64,000 nucleotides of DNA. Origin: Palsa-506 sp963707065 (GTDB taxonomy: Bacteria > Actinomycetota > Actinomycetes > Streptosporangiales > Streptosporangiaceae). The stretch spans positions 186,001 through 250,000 of the forward strand of contig CAVPPJ010000020.1 of assembly GCA_963707065.1 (NCBI GenBank), given 5' to 3'. The translations under genes and the position numbers were made by a program. Of the stretch, positions 9,151 to 18,700 are shown one piece after another (the first letter of the stretch is position 1; every line of letters starts with the position of its first letter). The notes below the pieces were generated by a model. The model was not told the DNA's origin, made no database searches, and was given only the letters and a program-made list of their open reading frames with translations.

Positions 9151-10079
9151 AGCTTGTGCAGCTCGGTCCGGATCTCGTGCGCTCCGTCGGCTCGCGTTAG
9201 CTCGTAGTACCAGCGCTCATGCCCGTCGCCGAGGTCGAGGACATCGAGGTAGCGAAGGCCGCCGGGCCAGTGCGGTGACTGCGCGACCGGAACGGAACTG
9301 ACGGCGGTCAGGGCGGCCGGCTTGGTGCCGGTTGCGACGCCGGTGCGCTCCTCGTAGTTCTCCGCCGCGGTGGCCCGCCCGTCGTAGTAGGCAACGATCG
9401 CGCCGCTGTCGAGCCGGACGGCGCTGACGCGTACCCCGCGCGCGTCCCATTCGCCCGGCCGCGGGCTCAGCGCGGTGCCCTGCCACGCCCACTCCAGGCC
9501 GTCAGCACTAGTCGCGTACTCGGTGACCATCCGGTCGGTGTGGTCCGGGTCATCCAGCGGGTGTACCGAGGCCCAGAGATGCCACGTGCCGTCGTGGTGC
9601 AGGATCACCGGGTCCTTGACCGCCGTACTGGCATCGCCGGGCAGGACCATCCGGCGCTGGCTGGCCTCGAAGGCAGCCGGGTTGTCGGCCTCAAGTACCT
9701 CGATGCGCCAGTGCTTGGTGCCGGTCGTCGCGCAGCTCAGGTACAGCCGCCAGGTTCCGTCCGGAGTCTGCACCAGCGCCGGCCGCTCTAGCGACTCGGT
9801 ATCCATCTCCTGCTTGCCGATGGTGAGCAGGGTCTCGAAGTGCACGCCGTCGGCCGAGCGGGCCACTGCTACCGCGTATCCGCGTCCCTGGCCTACCGGA
9901 CGGCGCAGGCGGTAGGCGAGGTAGATGTCCCCGTTGCTGCGGGCCGCGCTCGGCGCTCCCGCCCAGGTCCCGGGCTCCATCCCAGGCGGCGGCACCGCGA
10001 GGGCAGAGCGGTCCGGCTGGGGCATCAGGGTGGCCACCTCGGGCCAGGTTTCAGAGATCACATCGAAACAATAGGTCAC
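9144..10079 (-). CDS. Five-bladed beta-propeller protein, glycoside-hydrolase-like
   Basis: The 311-residue protein has repeated strand blocks of the glycosidase propeller type (YAVAVARSADGVHFE, GTWRLYLSCATT, GTWHLWASVHPLDD, VTEYATSADGLEWAW), resembling GH43/GH32-type folds. Acidic residues occur in SLERPALVQ and AVKDPVILHH as expected for such propellers, but I cannot fix catalytic residues. There is no signal peptide, so a cytoplasmic enzyme or a non-catalytic propeller is equally possible. It is the last of a run of minus-strand genes with a gap of 89 bases to the GNAT gene. Confidence 0.6.
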   Translation of the reverse strand: MTYCFDVISETWPEVATLMPQPDRSALAVPPPGMEPGTWAGAPSAARSNGDIYLAYRLRRPVGQGRGYAVAVARSADGVHFETLLTIGKQEMDTESLERPALVQTPDGTWRLYLSCATTGTKHWRIEVLEADNPAAFEASQRRMVLPGDASTAVKDPVILHHDGTWHLWASVHPLDDPDHTDRMVTEYATSADGLEWAWQGTALSPRPGEWDARGVRVSAVRLDSGAIVAYYDGRATAAENYEERTGVATGTKPAALTAVSSVPVAQSPHWPGGLRYLDVLDLGDGHERWYYELTRADGAHEIRTELHKLR

Positions 10080-10168
10080 CCGCGTACCGCGCCGCTGGCC
10101 AGTGCACCCGCCGGTACTGCCCGCCGGTCAGCTTGCAACTGCCGCAGGTCTGCGGCTCTGCTGCGCGA

Positions 10169-10906
10169 CTAGCCCTGGTCAGCGTCCGGACACGCCAGGC
10201 GGATACAGAGCTGGCTGCCGCAGGACACGAAGCCGAGGCTGGCCGCGGCCCGGATCGACGCGGGCACCCGGGCCCGCCACTGCGGCAGCAGGCCGCGAGC
10301 CAGCGCATCCGTCGTAGCCGCCGCGCCGGCCAGCTTCGCCAGCCCGCGGCCGCGGCACGCCGTATCGGTCAGCACGGACAGGTGGGCCACTTTTCCTGGC
10401 CAGGTCAGGTACCCGGCTGCTGCCACCGCGCGGTCACCGTCCAGCACGACGTGGACGGCCGAGTCCATCCGCGCCAGGTCGGTTTCCGCAGCGTCCTCGG
10501 CGCTAACGGACAACAGCAGCCGTTGCACGCGCTGATCGGTGACCGGCATCTGCTGGGTAGCCGGCCTGGGGCTGGCGCCCGGCCCGGCGAAGCGCGCCGG
10601 GTCCGTGAAGGCGAGGTTCGCCGGCCCGAGGACCGCCGCGGCGCGCCCCGCGGGCACGACAACCGACGGGTCGGTCAGCCGGGCCACGGGCACGCCCCGC
10701 AGCGCCCCGCGCAGCTCGCGCTCAGCCTGGGCCGCTGGCGCGGTGACGATCGCGGCGTCGCCGAGTACCACGATGCCCGCCCAGCCAGGCGGGCAGAGAC
10801 CCGATCCCGCGTTCACCCCCAGGTGCACCTGGCCAGGCCGGAAGCCGTCGCCGAGCCCGGCATAGCCGGCCCAGGCGATCCTCGCCCGGCGAAGCAGTTC
10901 GTCCAT
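10169..10906 (-). CDS. GNAT family N-acetyltransferase
   Basis: The 245-residue protein ends in a GNAT domain: VAHLSVLTDTACRGRGLAKL carries the acetyl-CoA loop with RGRG, followed by a helix and LPQWRARVPASIRAAASLGF. The N-terminal ~120 residues form an extra domain seen in some actinobacterial GNATs. It follows the SDR gene with a gap of 12 bases, so the two are probably cotranscribed. The acceptor substrate is unknown. Confidence 0.8.
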   Translation of the reverse strand: MDELLRRARIAWAGYAGLGDGFRPGQVHLGVNAGSGLCPPGWAGIVVLGDAAIVTAPAAQAERELRGALRGVPVARLTDPSVVVPAGRAAAVLGPANLAFTDPARFAGPGASPRPATQQMPVTDQRVQRLLLSVSAEDAAETDLARMDSAVHVVLDGDRAVAAAGYLTWPGKVAHLSVLTDTACRGRGLAKLAGAAATTDALARGLLPQWRARVPASIRAAASLGFVSCGSQLCIRLACPDADQG

Positions 10907-10918
10907 CCCGCGCGCACC

Positions 10919-11725
10919 TCAGCGCAGGTGCAGCACGTTGCCGGTGATGAGCCCGGCCGCGTCGCTGACCAGGAACGCGATAACCTCGGCGACCTCCTCA
11001 GGCCGCGCGATGTGCACGAGCCTGGTGCTGGCAGCCACGGCTGCCCTGACCTCATCGTTGACCCAGCCGGTGTCGGTGACCGGCGGTTCCACCGCGTTCG
11101 CCGTGATGCCGAGTGACGCCAGCTCCGCGGCCGCCGACAATGTGTAGTCCACCAGCGCGGCCTTCGCCGCCCCGTAGGAGACCTCCTCGGGGAAGCCCCT
11201 GCCGTCACCGGAGGTCAGTGACACGATCCGGCCCCAGTCCGCGCCCCGTGCCGCATGACGGCGGGCGAACTCGGCGATCAGCAGCGCGCCGGCCCGGGCA
11301 TCGACGGCGAATTGCCGGTCAAAGGTCTCGGCGCTGACCGGCCGCAGCGACCGGCCGAACCGGTCGGCAGTATCCGGCTTGAACGTATCGGCGAGCCAGC
11401 CCGAGGCATTGTGCACGAGGATGCCGACGGGGCCGAGTGCTCGTTCGGCCTGATCGAAGATCGTCGACGCGGCGGCAGGATCGGCCAGGTCTGCCTCGAA
11501 CGCGCGCACGGCGCCGCCTGCCGCCCTGATCCGGCTGACCACCCCGGAGCCGTCGGCAGCGCGCTGCTCATGGTAGGCCGCCGGGGTCCCCGGGTCCTGA
11601 GCGTCGTCGAGCCGCAGGTAGGTCGCAAGGACCGCGACCCCGCTGCGGGCTAGCACCGCCGCCGTGGCCGCGCCGATGCCATGGTTGGCACCGGTCACGA
11701 TGGCGACGCGCGGCGGCATGCTCAC
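10919..11725 (-). CDS. Short-chain dehydrogenase/reductase
   Basis: The 268-residue protein has the classical SDR layout: TGANHGIGAATA nucleotide-binding motif at about 10-21, HNASGW, a Ser region SLTSGDG, and the YGAAK active-site Tyr-Lys. It likely uses NAD(P)H on a small alcohol or ketone. It lies just upstream of the GNAT gene with 12 bases between stop and start. Family assignment is secure, substrate is not. Confidence 0.88.
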   Translation of the reverse strand: MSMPPRVAIVTGANHGIGAATAAVLARSGVAVLATYLRLDDAQDPGTPAAYHEQRAADGSGVVSRIRAAGGAVRAFEADLADPAAASTIFDQAERALGPVGILVHNASGWLADTFKPDTADRFGRSLRPVSAETFDRQFAVDARAGALLIAEFARRHAARGADWGRIVSLTSGDGRGFPEEVSYGAAKAALVDYTLSAAAELASLGITANAVEPPVTDTGWVNDEVRAAVAASTRLVHIARPEEVAEVIAFLVSDAAGLITGNVLHLR

Positions 11726-11779
11726 GGTCCCGGACGATACCGGCCCGGCTCGCGGCCGGGAACTGGTTTCCGCGCTGCG

Positions 11780-12566
11780 CTAAGGCATGCCGGGAGCCGC
11801 CGGGACCTGCTCGAGGATGATCCCGAAATGATCGCGGTACGCGGCGAGGACGGCCGCGTCTGTCGGCAGTTCGCGCTCGGCCCGGTTCCCGTTCGTGGTC
11901 ATGATCAGCGTGCGGCCGCTGATGGAAACCCTGCCGTCGGTAGTCACCCGGGAGCAGACCGTGCTGCGGGTGAAATGGGAATCGGGCCAGGTCTGCTGCC
12001 ACCAGCACGTCGGGCCGAAGTCGGCCAGTGACCGTTCGCGCCGCTCGATCCGGTATTGCGGCTGACCGTCCTTGCCGACATCGACGTCCCCGTCAGCGGT
12101 GTCAGCCAGCCGGAAGCTGCCGCCAGGATCGTCCTGCGGTCCCCGCTCGGCGAATCGCAGCGGATAGTGGCTGTGGCTGCCGAAGCCCACGTCGGCCAGC
12201 CAGGGGCCGTCGCCGTCGGCGGTGTGCACGAGCAGCGCCAGATGATCGAACGGGGGGCCGAACCGGCCCTGCGCCGAACACCCGCGCCGCGAGCAGCCTG
12301 ACATCGAAACCCAGTGCCCCGAGCAGCAGCGCGAAGGCCCCGTTGAGCTCGTAGCAGAAGCCGCCCCGGCGCCGCGTCACGATCTTGCCGAAAAGGTCGC
12401 GGTCGTCCAGGGAAACGGGCTCGCCCAGGTGGATGCTCAGGTTCTCGAATGGCACTGCCAGCAGGTGCGCGCGGTGCAGCGCGTGCAGCGCGGCCGCGCT
12501 GGCGATGTCCGGTCGCCCGGCGCCGATGCGGTCAAGGTAGGCCGTGAGCTCGTTCTCGTTCATCAC
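11780..12566 (-). pseudogene. Arylamine N-acetyltransferase, frame-broken at a six-C run
   Basis: Read in two frames, the gene gives a complete arylamine N-acetyltransferase of about 262 residues. The catalytic Cys is in RRGGFCYELNG, the His in FDHLALLVH and the Asp in WLADVGFG. The N-terminal frame (from 12566) passes into the C-terminal frame at a run of six C on the minus strand (12252-12257). Removing one C restores RPPFDH exactly. This enzyme transfers acetyl from acetyl-CoA to arylamines or hydrazines. The single homopolymer break suggests a sequencing error rather than true loss. Confidence 0.85.
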
Positions 12567-12640
12567 CGTAAGCCTGCACCTTCAAGCAGGCTTCAGGTCA
12601 ACCCGGGGCTACCGGCGGGCTGGCGGTGGCGTGCGGCGAT

Positions 12641-13321
12641 TCAGACCAGGAGCCTGTAGCCGACGACCAGGGCGACGCCCGCGCCCACCAGCCACATCGC
12701 GGCCCACACCACCCTGGGGACATGGGTCGCACTGGCCAGGGCCCTCGCATCGCCAGCACCCGGGCCATGCTCAAGTACCACCCGGAAGCCGGACAGCAGC
12801 AGGAACCAGGTGATGACGTAGGCGACGACTGTCTCTGTTCCGATGGCCGCATAGCGGGCCACCAGATAGATCAAGAGGCCGGTGATCATGATGGCGCAGC
12901 CAGCGAAGAGATTGCGGGCTGTAATCAGCAGCAGGGCGAGCAGGAGCAAGGCCAGCCACAGCACGGCGACGGTATGCCCGATGGAGATCAGCTTGGCTGC
13001 GCCGAGGCCGAAGGCGCTGGGGCCAAGGTATCCGGCGAAGAGGAAAAGGAGGTTATCGCCGCTGCCCGGGAATCGCACTAGCGTCAGGCCCCTGCCGTCC
13101 GGCTGCATCGTTACGCTCTGAACGGTGCCGCCCATACCCGAGCCCACGAGCGCATGAGTCCCCTCGTGAGCGATGGTGTTGACGTGCTGCACCACAAGCC
13201 AGGTAGGCAGTACGACCAGCATCAGCACCAGCACGCCGACAAACGTGGCGGCGGTGGCGGTGAGCGGCGTCTGGGTCTGGCCGATCCGGTCCACCATGGT
13301 GGCGAATGACGATGACGGCAT
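12641..13321 (-). CDS. M50-like (M50B) membrane metallopeptidase
   Basis: About 226 residues from ATG 13321, chosen because AAGGGGGA lies five bases before it on the minus strand; a longer frame starts at 13357. The protein has a TM helix, then AHEGTHALVG with the zinc HExxH motif, then four or five more hydrophobic segments (LFLFAGYLGPSAFG and following), as in M50B-like integral membrane peptidases of actinobacteria. It would act within the cytoplasmic membrane. Its partner or substrate is unknown. It is divergent from osmC. Confidence 0.78.
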   Translation of the reverse strand: MPSSSFATMVDRIGQTQTPLTATAATFVGVLVLMLVVLPTWLVVQHVNTIAHEGTHALVGSGMGGTVQSVTMQPDGRGLTLVRFPGSGDNLLFLFAGYLGPSAFGLGAAKLISIGHTVAVLWLALLLLALLLITARNLFAGCAIMITGLLIYLVARYAAIGTETVVAYVITWFLLLSGFRVVLEHGPGAGDARALASATHVPRVVWAAMWLVGAGVALVVGYRLLV

Positions 13322-13390
13322 CCGCGTCCCCCTTTTGGCCAGGTGGGCTGCAGCCACGCCAGCGGGCTACCTCCACTGTAATCGCGTTCG

Positions 13391-13424
13391 CCGGCCGTCC
13401 CCAGACTTCGCCGGGGACGGCCGG
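13391..13424. promoter_or_regulatory. 12 bp perfect inverted repeat between divergent genes
   Basis: ccggccgtcccc (13391-13402) and ggggacggccgg (13413-13424) are perfect complements with a 10-base loop. The hairpin lies between the divergent M50-like and OsmC genes, where a terminator is not expected and no T-tract follows. An operator or 5' leader structure fits better. Confidence 0.45.
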
Positions 13425-13489
13425 GGCGGAAGCTTACGGAGCGGGTAGCGTTCAGGTCTGAGCATATTTTTATCCCTAAGGAGAACTAC

Positions 13490-13930
13490 ATGCCCACTCG
13501 CACTGCCCGCACCGCATGGAACGGCACGCTGCAGGAGGGATCCGGGCAGGTCGAGCTGAGCAGCTCGAAGGTCGGCACCTACGAGGTGTCCTTCCCCCGG
13601 CGCGCCGCCGACGAGGCTGGCGGCTATACCAGCCCGGAGGAGCTCATCGCGGCCGCGCATTCGGCCTGCTACGCCATGGCGCTGTCGGCGGAGATCGGCG
13701 CGGCCGGCGGCACGCCGCAGTCCCTGGAGGTGCAGGCCGACGTGTCCCTCGGCCCTGACCCGGCCGGCGGTTTCCGGCTCACCGGCATCAAGCTCACCGT
13801 CCGCGGCGAGGTCGATGGCCTGGACGCCGGCGGCTTCGCGAGCGCCGCCCAGGCGGCCAAGGAAGGCTGCCCGGTGAGCAAGGCCCTGACCGGAGTCGAC
13901 ATCACGCTGGACGCGGCGCTCGAGGCCTGA
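13490..13930 (+). CDS. osmC: OsmC family peroxiredoxin
   Basis: The 146-residue protein has both OsmC cysteines, in AAAHSACYAMALS and KEGCPVSKAL, which form the reducible pair for organic hydroperoxide detoxification. Length and layout match OsmC/Ohr proteins; SACYAMAL favours the OsmC branch. A strong ribosome site AAGGAG lies eight bases before the ATG, and the upstream region is AT-rich (catatttttatc), suggesting a strong or stress-induced promoter. Confidence 0.92.
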   Translation: MPTRTARTAWNGTLQEGSGQVELSSSKVGTYEVSFPRRAADEAGGYTSPEELIAAAHSACYAMALSAEIGAAGGTPQSLEVQADVSLGPDPAGGFRLTGIKLTVRGEVDGLDAGGFASAAQAAKEGCPVSKALTGVDITLDAALEA

Positions 13931-14073
13931 GCCGCCATCCCGGCCGCCGGCGACGGCCAGGCCAGCCGGTCGCCGCGCTGGCCATCCCGTCGCTGGCGCT
14001 GGCGAGCACGCGTCCGGCAGCCGCAGGTGCCGCTTTCCTACCCGAAAATCCCCGCCGAGCCGTATGATTCGCT

Positions 14074-15261
14074 GTGAGCTTGAGCAGGGGATGGGGTATG
14101 GCGAGGCTAACTGCTGAGCCGGTGGCGGTGGGCTCATCGCCGGGCGCAGCCGGTGGCACCGCATCGGCGCATGCCGACCGGATCCGTCAGCTCGCCCGCG
14201 CCTACTGGGTGGACATCTCCCTGGTGGCCTTCATCGGGCTGAACCTCCTCGCCATGCGCCTGCTGCCGGGCTGGGGGGCCATCCCGTTCCTTACCATCTG
14301 GGTCAGCCTGACGGCAATCTACGGCTTCCGCCTCTGGCGGCTGGAATCCACGGTCCTGGTGGTCGTGGTCGTGACACTGGCCACCGGCGGCCTGATCGGG
14401 TGGCAGGTGGTCAGGGGCGAGCAGGACGGGGATTACCTCGCCGAAGTTCCCTTGATCGCCATGATGTTCGTGGTGATGGTCTGGCACGCCCGCCGGCGGG
14501 TCGCGGCCACGGACGAAATGAAGCGCGTCTCCGAGCACAACCTGCTGCTGCTGGATCAGCAGCGCCAGTTCCTGCAGGACGTCTCCCACGAGCTGGGAAC
14601 CCCTATCACCATTGCCCTCGGCCACGCCGAGCTGATCGAGCACGCGGCCACCGATCAGGCGATCGCGAAGGACGCCCGGGTGGCCGTCGATGAGCTGCTC
14701 CGGATGCGCAGGCTGGCCAACCGGCTGCTGCTGCTGGCCGCTACCGATGGCCCTGACTTCCTGCGGCTGGCTCCCGTGGACGTCGCGGAACTCGTCGTGG
14801 AGACGCTGCAGCGGTGGAGCCAGACACCCCGGCGGTGGTCGCTTGGCACCCTGCCGGAGGCAAGCGTGCAGGGGGACGAGGACCGGCTGACCCTGGCGCT
14901 GGATGCACTCATCGAGAACGCCATTGACCACACCGGCGTAGACGACCTTATCGAGCTGAGCGCACGATGCGAGGGCGAGAAGATCATCCTCGCCGTGGCG
15001 GACTCAGGCTCGGGCATCCCGGCTGCCGATGTCGGGCGGATCTTCGGCCGCTTCGCCCGGATCGACGCGGGCCGCAACCGGGAGACCGGCGGGTTCGGCC
15101 TCGGCCTGGCGGTAGTGAAGGCGATCGCTGAGGCCCACCATGGCTCCGTGCAGGTCCGGAGCACGGTGGGCAAGGGCTCGGTATTCGAGCTGTCGCTGCC
15201 CGCATCAAGAGCCGGGCTCGGATCACGGCCGCCGTTGGATCCGCGGGCTGCGGCGAGGTAG
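14074..15261 (+). CDS. Orphan sensor histidine kinase
   Basis: The 395-residue protein has four hydrophobic segments in the first ~150 residues, a HisKA domain with H-box DVSHELGTPITIA, then HATPase_c with N-box IENAIDHTG, G1 DSGSGIPAADVGRIF and G2 GFGLGLAVVKAIAEAH. It should autophosphorylate on the H-box His. There is no response regulator on either side, so its partner is elsewhere. GTG 14074 is six bases after TATGAT (14063-14068), as in leaderless transcripts. ATG 14098 is an alternative with a GGGG-rich ribosome site. A strong hairpin follows the stop. Confidence 0.87.
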   Translation: MSLSRGWGMARLTAEPVAVGSSPGAAGGTASAHADRIRQLARAYWVDISLVAFIGLNLLAMRLLPGWGAIPFLTIWVSLTAIYGFRLWRLESTVLVVVVVTLATGGLIGWQVVRGEQDGDYLAEVPLIAMMFVVMVWHARRRVAATDEMKRVSEHNLLLLDQQRQFLQDVSHELGTPITIALGHAELIEHAATDQAIAKDARVAVDELLRMRRLANRLLLLAATDGPDFLRLAPVDVAELVVETLQRWSQTPRRWSLGTLPEASVQGDEDRLTLALDALIENAIDHTGVDDLIELSARCEGEKIILAVADSGSGIPAADVGRIFGRFARIDAGRNRETGGFGLGLAVVKAIAEAHHGSVQVRSTVGKGSVFELSLPASRAGLGSRPPLDPRAAAR

Positions 15262-15289
15262 CGCCGCTGGCAATGCGTTGCCAGCGGCG
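15262..15289 (+). terminator. Perfect 12 bp hairpin just after the histidine kinase
   Basis: cgccgctggcaa (15262-15273), loop tgcg, and ttgccagcggcg (15278-15289) form a perfect 12 bp stem starting at the stop codon. No T-tract follows, which is common in high-GC actinomycetes. Its right arm runs directly into a 29 bp sequence shared with the WD40 gene. Confidence 0.65.
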
Positions 15290-15314
15290 ATGGGCTGATC
15301 CAGCTATGGCGGAC
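15286..15314 (+). repeat. 29 bp exact copy of a WD40-gene segment, displaced upstream
   Basis: This 29-base segment is identical to 18859-18887 inside the WD40 gene. It translates in frame as GDGLIQLWRT, the end of a WD40 blade, and here continues as EALPAAR, like the end of another WD40 protein. No open gene contains it here, so it looks like a gene remnant or a recombination scar. Confidence 0.7.
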
Positions 15315-15370
15315 CGAGGCGCTGCCAGCGGCCCGAAGGCGCAGGTCGCAGGCACCGCAGGGGCCCGACA

Positions 15371-15403
15371 CGGCGGCCGTGGCCCCCCCGGCCACGGCCG
15401 CCG
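15371..15403. terminator. 14 bp perfect GC hairpin followed by ATTTCC
   Basis: cggcggccgtggcc (15371-15384) pairs with ggccacggccgccg (15390-15403) around a ccccc loop, and atttccg follows on the plus strand. It probably ends transcription before the nSTAND gene. The rest of the stretch 15404-15714 holds no convincing gene. Confidence 0.6.
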
Positions 15404-15714
15404 ATTTCCGTCCGGCTATCCCCCGTAGCCACAGACGGGCGCCGGGGATCCGGTACTGATCGATCCCGGACTCAACTTAGGCACTCATATGCCGCCATGT
15501 CTGCCCGGTGACCGTCCGACCCTGTCCGGGCATTTCCGGGGGCAGCCGGGCAGCCGCCGCAGGTTCGTATCAATTCGGATCACCTTGTGAACTAATGGAG
15601 ACCCGGGGGAGTCATGAAGATACCGGGCCGAGCAGCGCCGAGCGCGCCTGCGGCGGAGGGCCTGGCTCAGGGGCGGCCATAGCGGGCCGGGGCAGTCGAT
15701 CCAAGGGGGGATCA

Positions 15715-18700
15715 GTGGCCGGCAGGCTGCTTGACGAGAGCGCGGATCCCGATCCGCGAAATATTGCGACGCAGCAGGATTTTGGCCGTGAACTCAGCCT
15801 GGCCAGGCAGCGTGCCGGGCTGACCGTCCGGGAGGTGGCACGGGCGGCCGGGTTACCGGCCAGCACGGCTGGTGACTACTTTTCCGGGCGCCACCTGCCG
15901 CCGGCGAGCGAGCCAGGGCTGCTGCCGGAGATCCTCCGTGCCTGCGGGGAATCCGATCCCGCCAGGGTCAGGGAGTGGACGAGCGCACTGGCCCGCGCCC
16001 GCCGGGCACCGGGCAGGCGGGCGTCGGGGGCCAGGCCTCCCTACCGGGGGCTGGCGAGCTTCGAGCAAGAGGACGCTTCGGTGTTCTTCGGCCGGGCGGA
16101 AACCACCGAGCGGCTCGTCGCGCTGGCCACCGGAGCGGCCGCCGTACCGCTGACGGTGGTCGGGCCGTCCGGCTCGGGTAAGTCCTCGTTGCTGCGCGCT
16201 GGCCTGATCCCGCGCTTGCTCGCCGGTCCGGTAGCCGGCAGCCAGCGCGCGGCCGGGTGCGCCCCCGGTGAAGCGGGCCGGTCGGTTGCCCTGTTCACCC
16301 CCGGAGTCAGTCCCCTCGCCGAGTTAGCTAAGCAGTTAAGCCTGCTCGCCGCAGCCGGGCCGGGGACCGGCGCCGGGCCGAGCGCACCGCAAACCGCCGG
16401 CCACATCGAGGCGGCACTACGCGGTGACCCGGCCAGCGCCGCCCGGCTGGCCCCGCGTGGCATGGCCAGCGGGCCGTTCATCGTGGTGGACCAATTCGAG
16501 GAGATCTTCACCGGCTGCCGCGACGAGGAACAGCGGCAGGTCTTCATCAGCGCGCTCTGCGCGCTGTCCGGCCCCGCTGTCGTTGTGCTCGCTCTGCGCG
16601 CTGATTTCTACGATCGCGCGCTGCGCTACCCCGAGCTCGCCGCCGCGCTGCAAGAACGCCAGGTCGTGCTCGGCCCGATGTCGCAAGCGCAGGTACGTTC
16701 CGCGATTGCCGGCAGGCCCGGCTGGCCCGGCTCGACGTGGAGGACGGCCTTGTCGAAGTGCTGCTGCGGGAACTCGCTCCGCGGACGGCCAGCGGCGGCC
16801 AGCCGGATGCGGCCTACGAGGCAGGAGCCCTGCCACTGCTCTCGCACGCTCTTCTCGCCACCTGGGAGCACAGCCGCGGCGGCAAGCTGACGGTGGCTGA
16901 CTATCAGGCAAGCGGCGGTATCAGGGATGCCATCGCCCGGACTGCCGAGGAGGTCTATGCCGGCCTCTCCGATGATCAGAAGGAAATGACGCGACGGCTC
17001 TTCCTCCGCCTGGTGCACGTCGCGGACGACGCGCCGGAGACCCGCAGCCGGGCAGCGCTCAGCGACCTGCCGGGGCAGCAGGATGCTGCCGCTGCTGACC
17101 TGCTCGGCAGGTTCGTTGACGCGCGCCTGATCACGATGGGGGCGGACACCGCCCAGATCACGCACGACGCGCTCCTGACGGCGTGGCCGCGGCTGCGGGC
17201 ATGGATCGACACCGACCACGAGAACCTGCGGATCCGCCGGCGTGTCAGCGAGTCAGCACGAGCCTGGGCAGAGGCCGGCCGGGACAACGCGGCCCTGCTG
17301 CGGGGCAGCCAGCTGGCTGTCGCCCGCGACTGGACAGCCGACCAGGAGCACCGCGACAACCTGAGCCGGCTGGCACGCGAGTTCGTGCATGCCTCCGTCG
17401 CCCAGCAGGACATCGGCCGGCAGGCAGAACGCAGCCGTACCCGGCGGCTGCACCGCCTGGTAGCGGCGCTCACGGCGCTGGTGCTCGTCACCATCGGACT
17501 GGCCGGATACGCGTTCCAGCAGCGGCAGGCGGCCAACACCGCTCGCGACAGCGCCACCGCGGCACGAGACAACGCTGATTCGCGCGAGGTGGCCATCGAG
17601 GCGGCCCAGGTGCGGGGGCAGAGCGTTTCGCTGGCCGCCCAGCTGAGCCTGGCCGCCTACCGGATCGCCGGTACCTCCGTCGCCAGATCCAGCCTGCTCG
17701 AGTCATCGGGCGCTCCGGCAGCCGCGCGGCTAGCCGACTCCGCCGGCCGCTGCAGTCCGTCAGCCTCAGCCCGGACCGCAAAGTGCTTGCGGTCGCGGCC
17801 GCCGACGGGACGCTGCGGCTGTGGAACGTCGCCAGGACCGGGCATCCTGTGCCGATCGGCTCACCGCTGGTACCGAAGAGCGCCAGCCCGCTCTACGCGG
17901 TGGCGTTCAGCCCGGACGGCCGGATCCTGGCCGCCGCGGGCCACGCGAAAATCGTCTCGCTCTGGAACGTGAGCAACCCGGATAAGCCCGTTCATCTCGG
18001 TATCCCACTGACCGGGCCGCAGAACACCGTGTACTCGCTCGCATTCAGCCACGACGGGCGCATGCTGGCAGCGGGCAGCGCCGATGACACGGTGCGGCTG
18101 TGGAGCATGGCGGAGCCGGGGCGGCCCAGGCCGCTGGCGACGCTGACCGGTTTCGCCGGCTACGTCGAATCCGTGGCCTTCAGCCCGGACAGCCGGACGC
18201 TCGCGGCGGGCAGCGCGGACAAGACGGTGCGGCTGTGGGATGTCGCCGACCCGGCTCATCCCGCGCTACTCGGCAAGTCGCTGCGCGGTCCGGCCGCGCT
18301 GGTTAGCTCGGTGGCGTTCAGCCCGGACGGGCGGCTGCTCGCCGCCGGAAGCGAGGACGACAAGGTCTGGCTGTGGAACATCGCCAGGCCGCGCCGGGCG
18401 GTGCTGGCCAAGCCGCCGCTGACCGGGGCGACCAACTGGGTGAACGCGGTGGCTTTCAGCCCGGACGGAACTTCCCTGGCCGCCGGGAGCAGCGACGACG
18501 ACGTCTTGGTGTGGAACCTGTCGACCCGTGCGCTGACCGCCACGCTCCCCCACCCGCAGCCGATCACCTCGCTGGCCTGGGCTGGTGATGGACACCTGAT
18601 CAGCGGTGACGCGGACGGGGTCGGCCGGATCTGGGCGCTGCCGTCTCCGGTGCTGCGGGCCGACGGCGCGGTGAACAGCGTGGCGTTCAGCCCTGACGGC

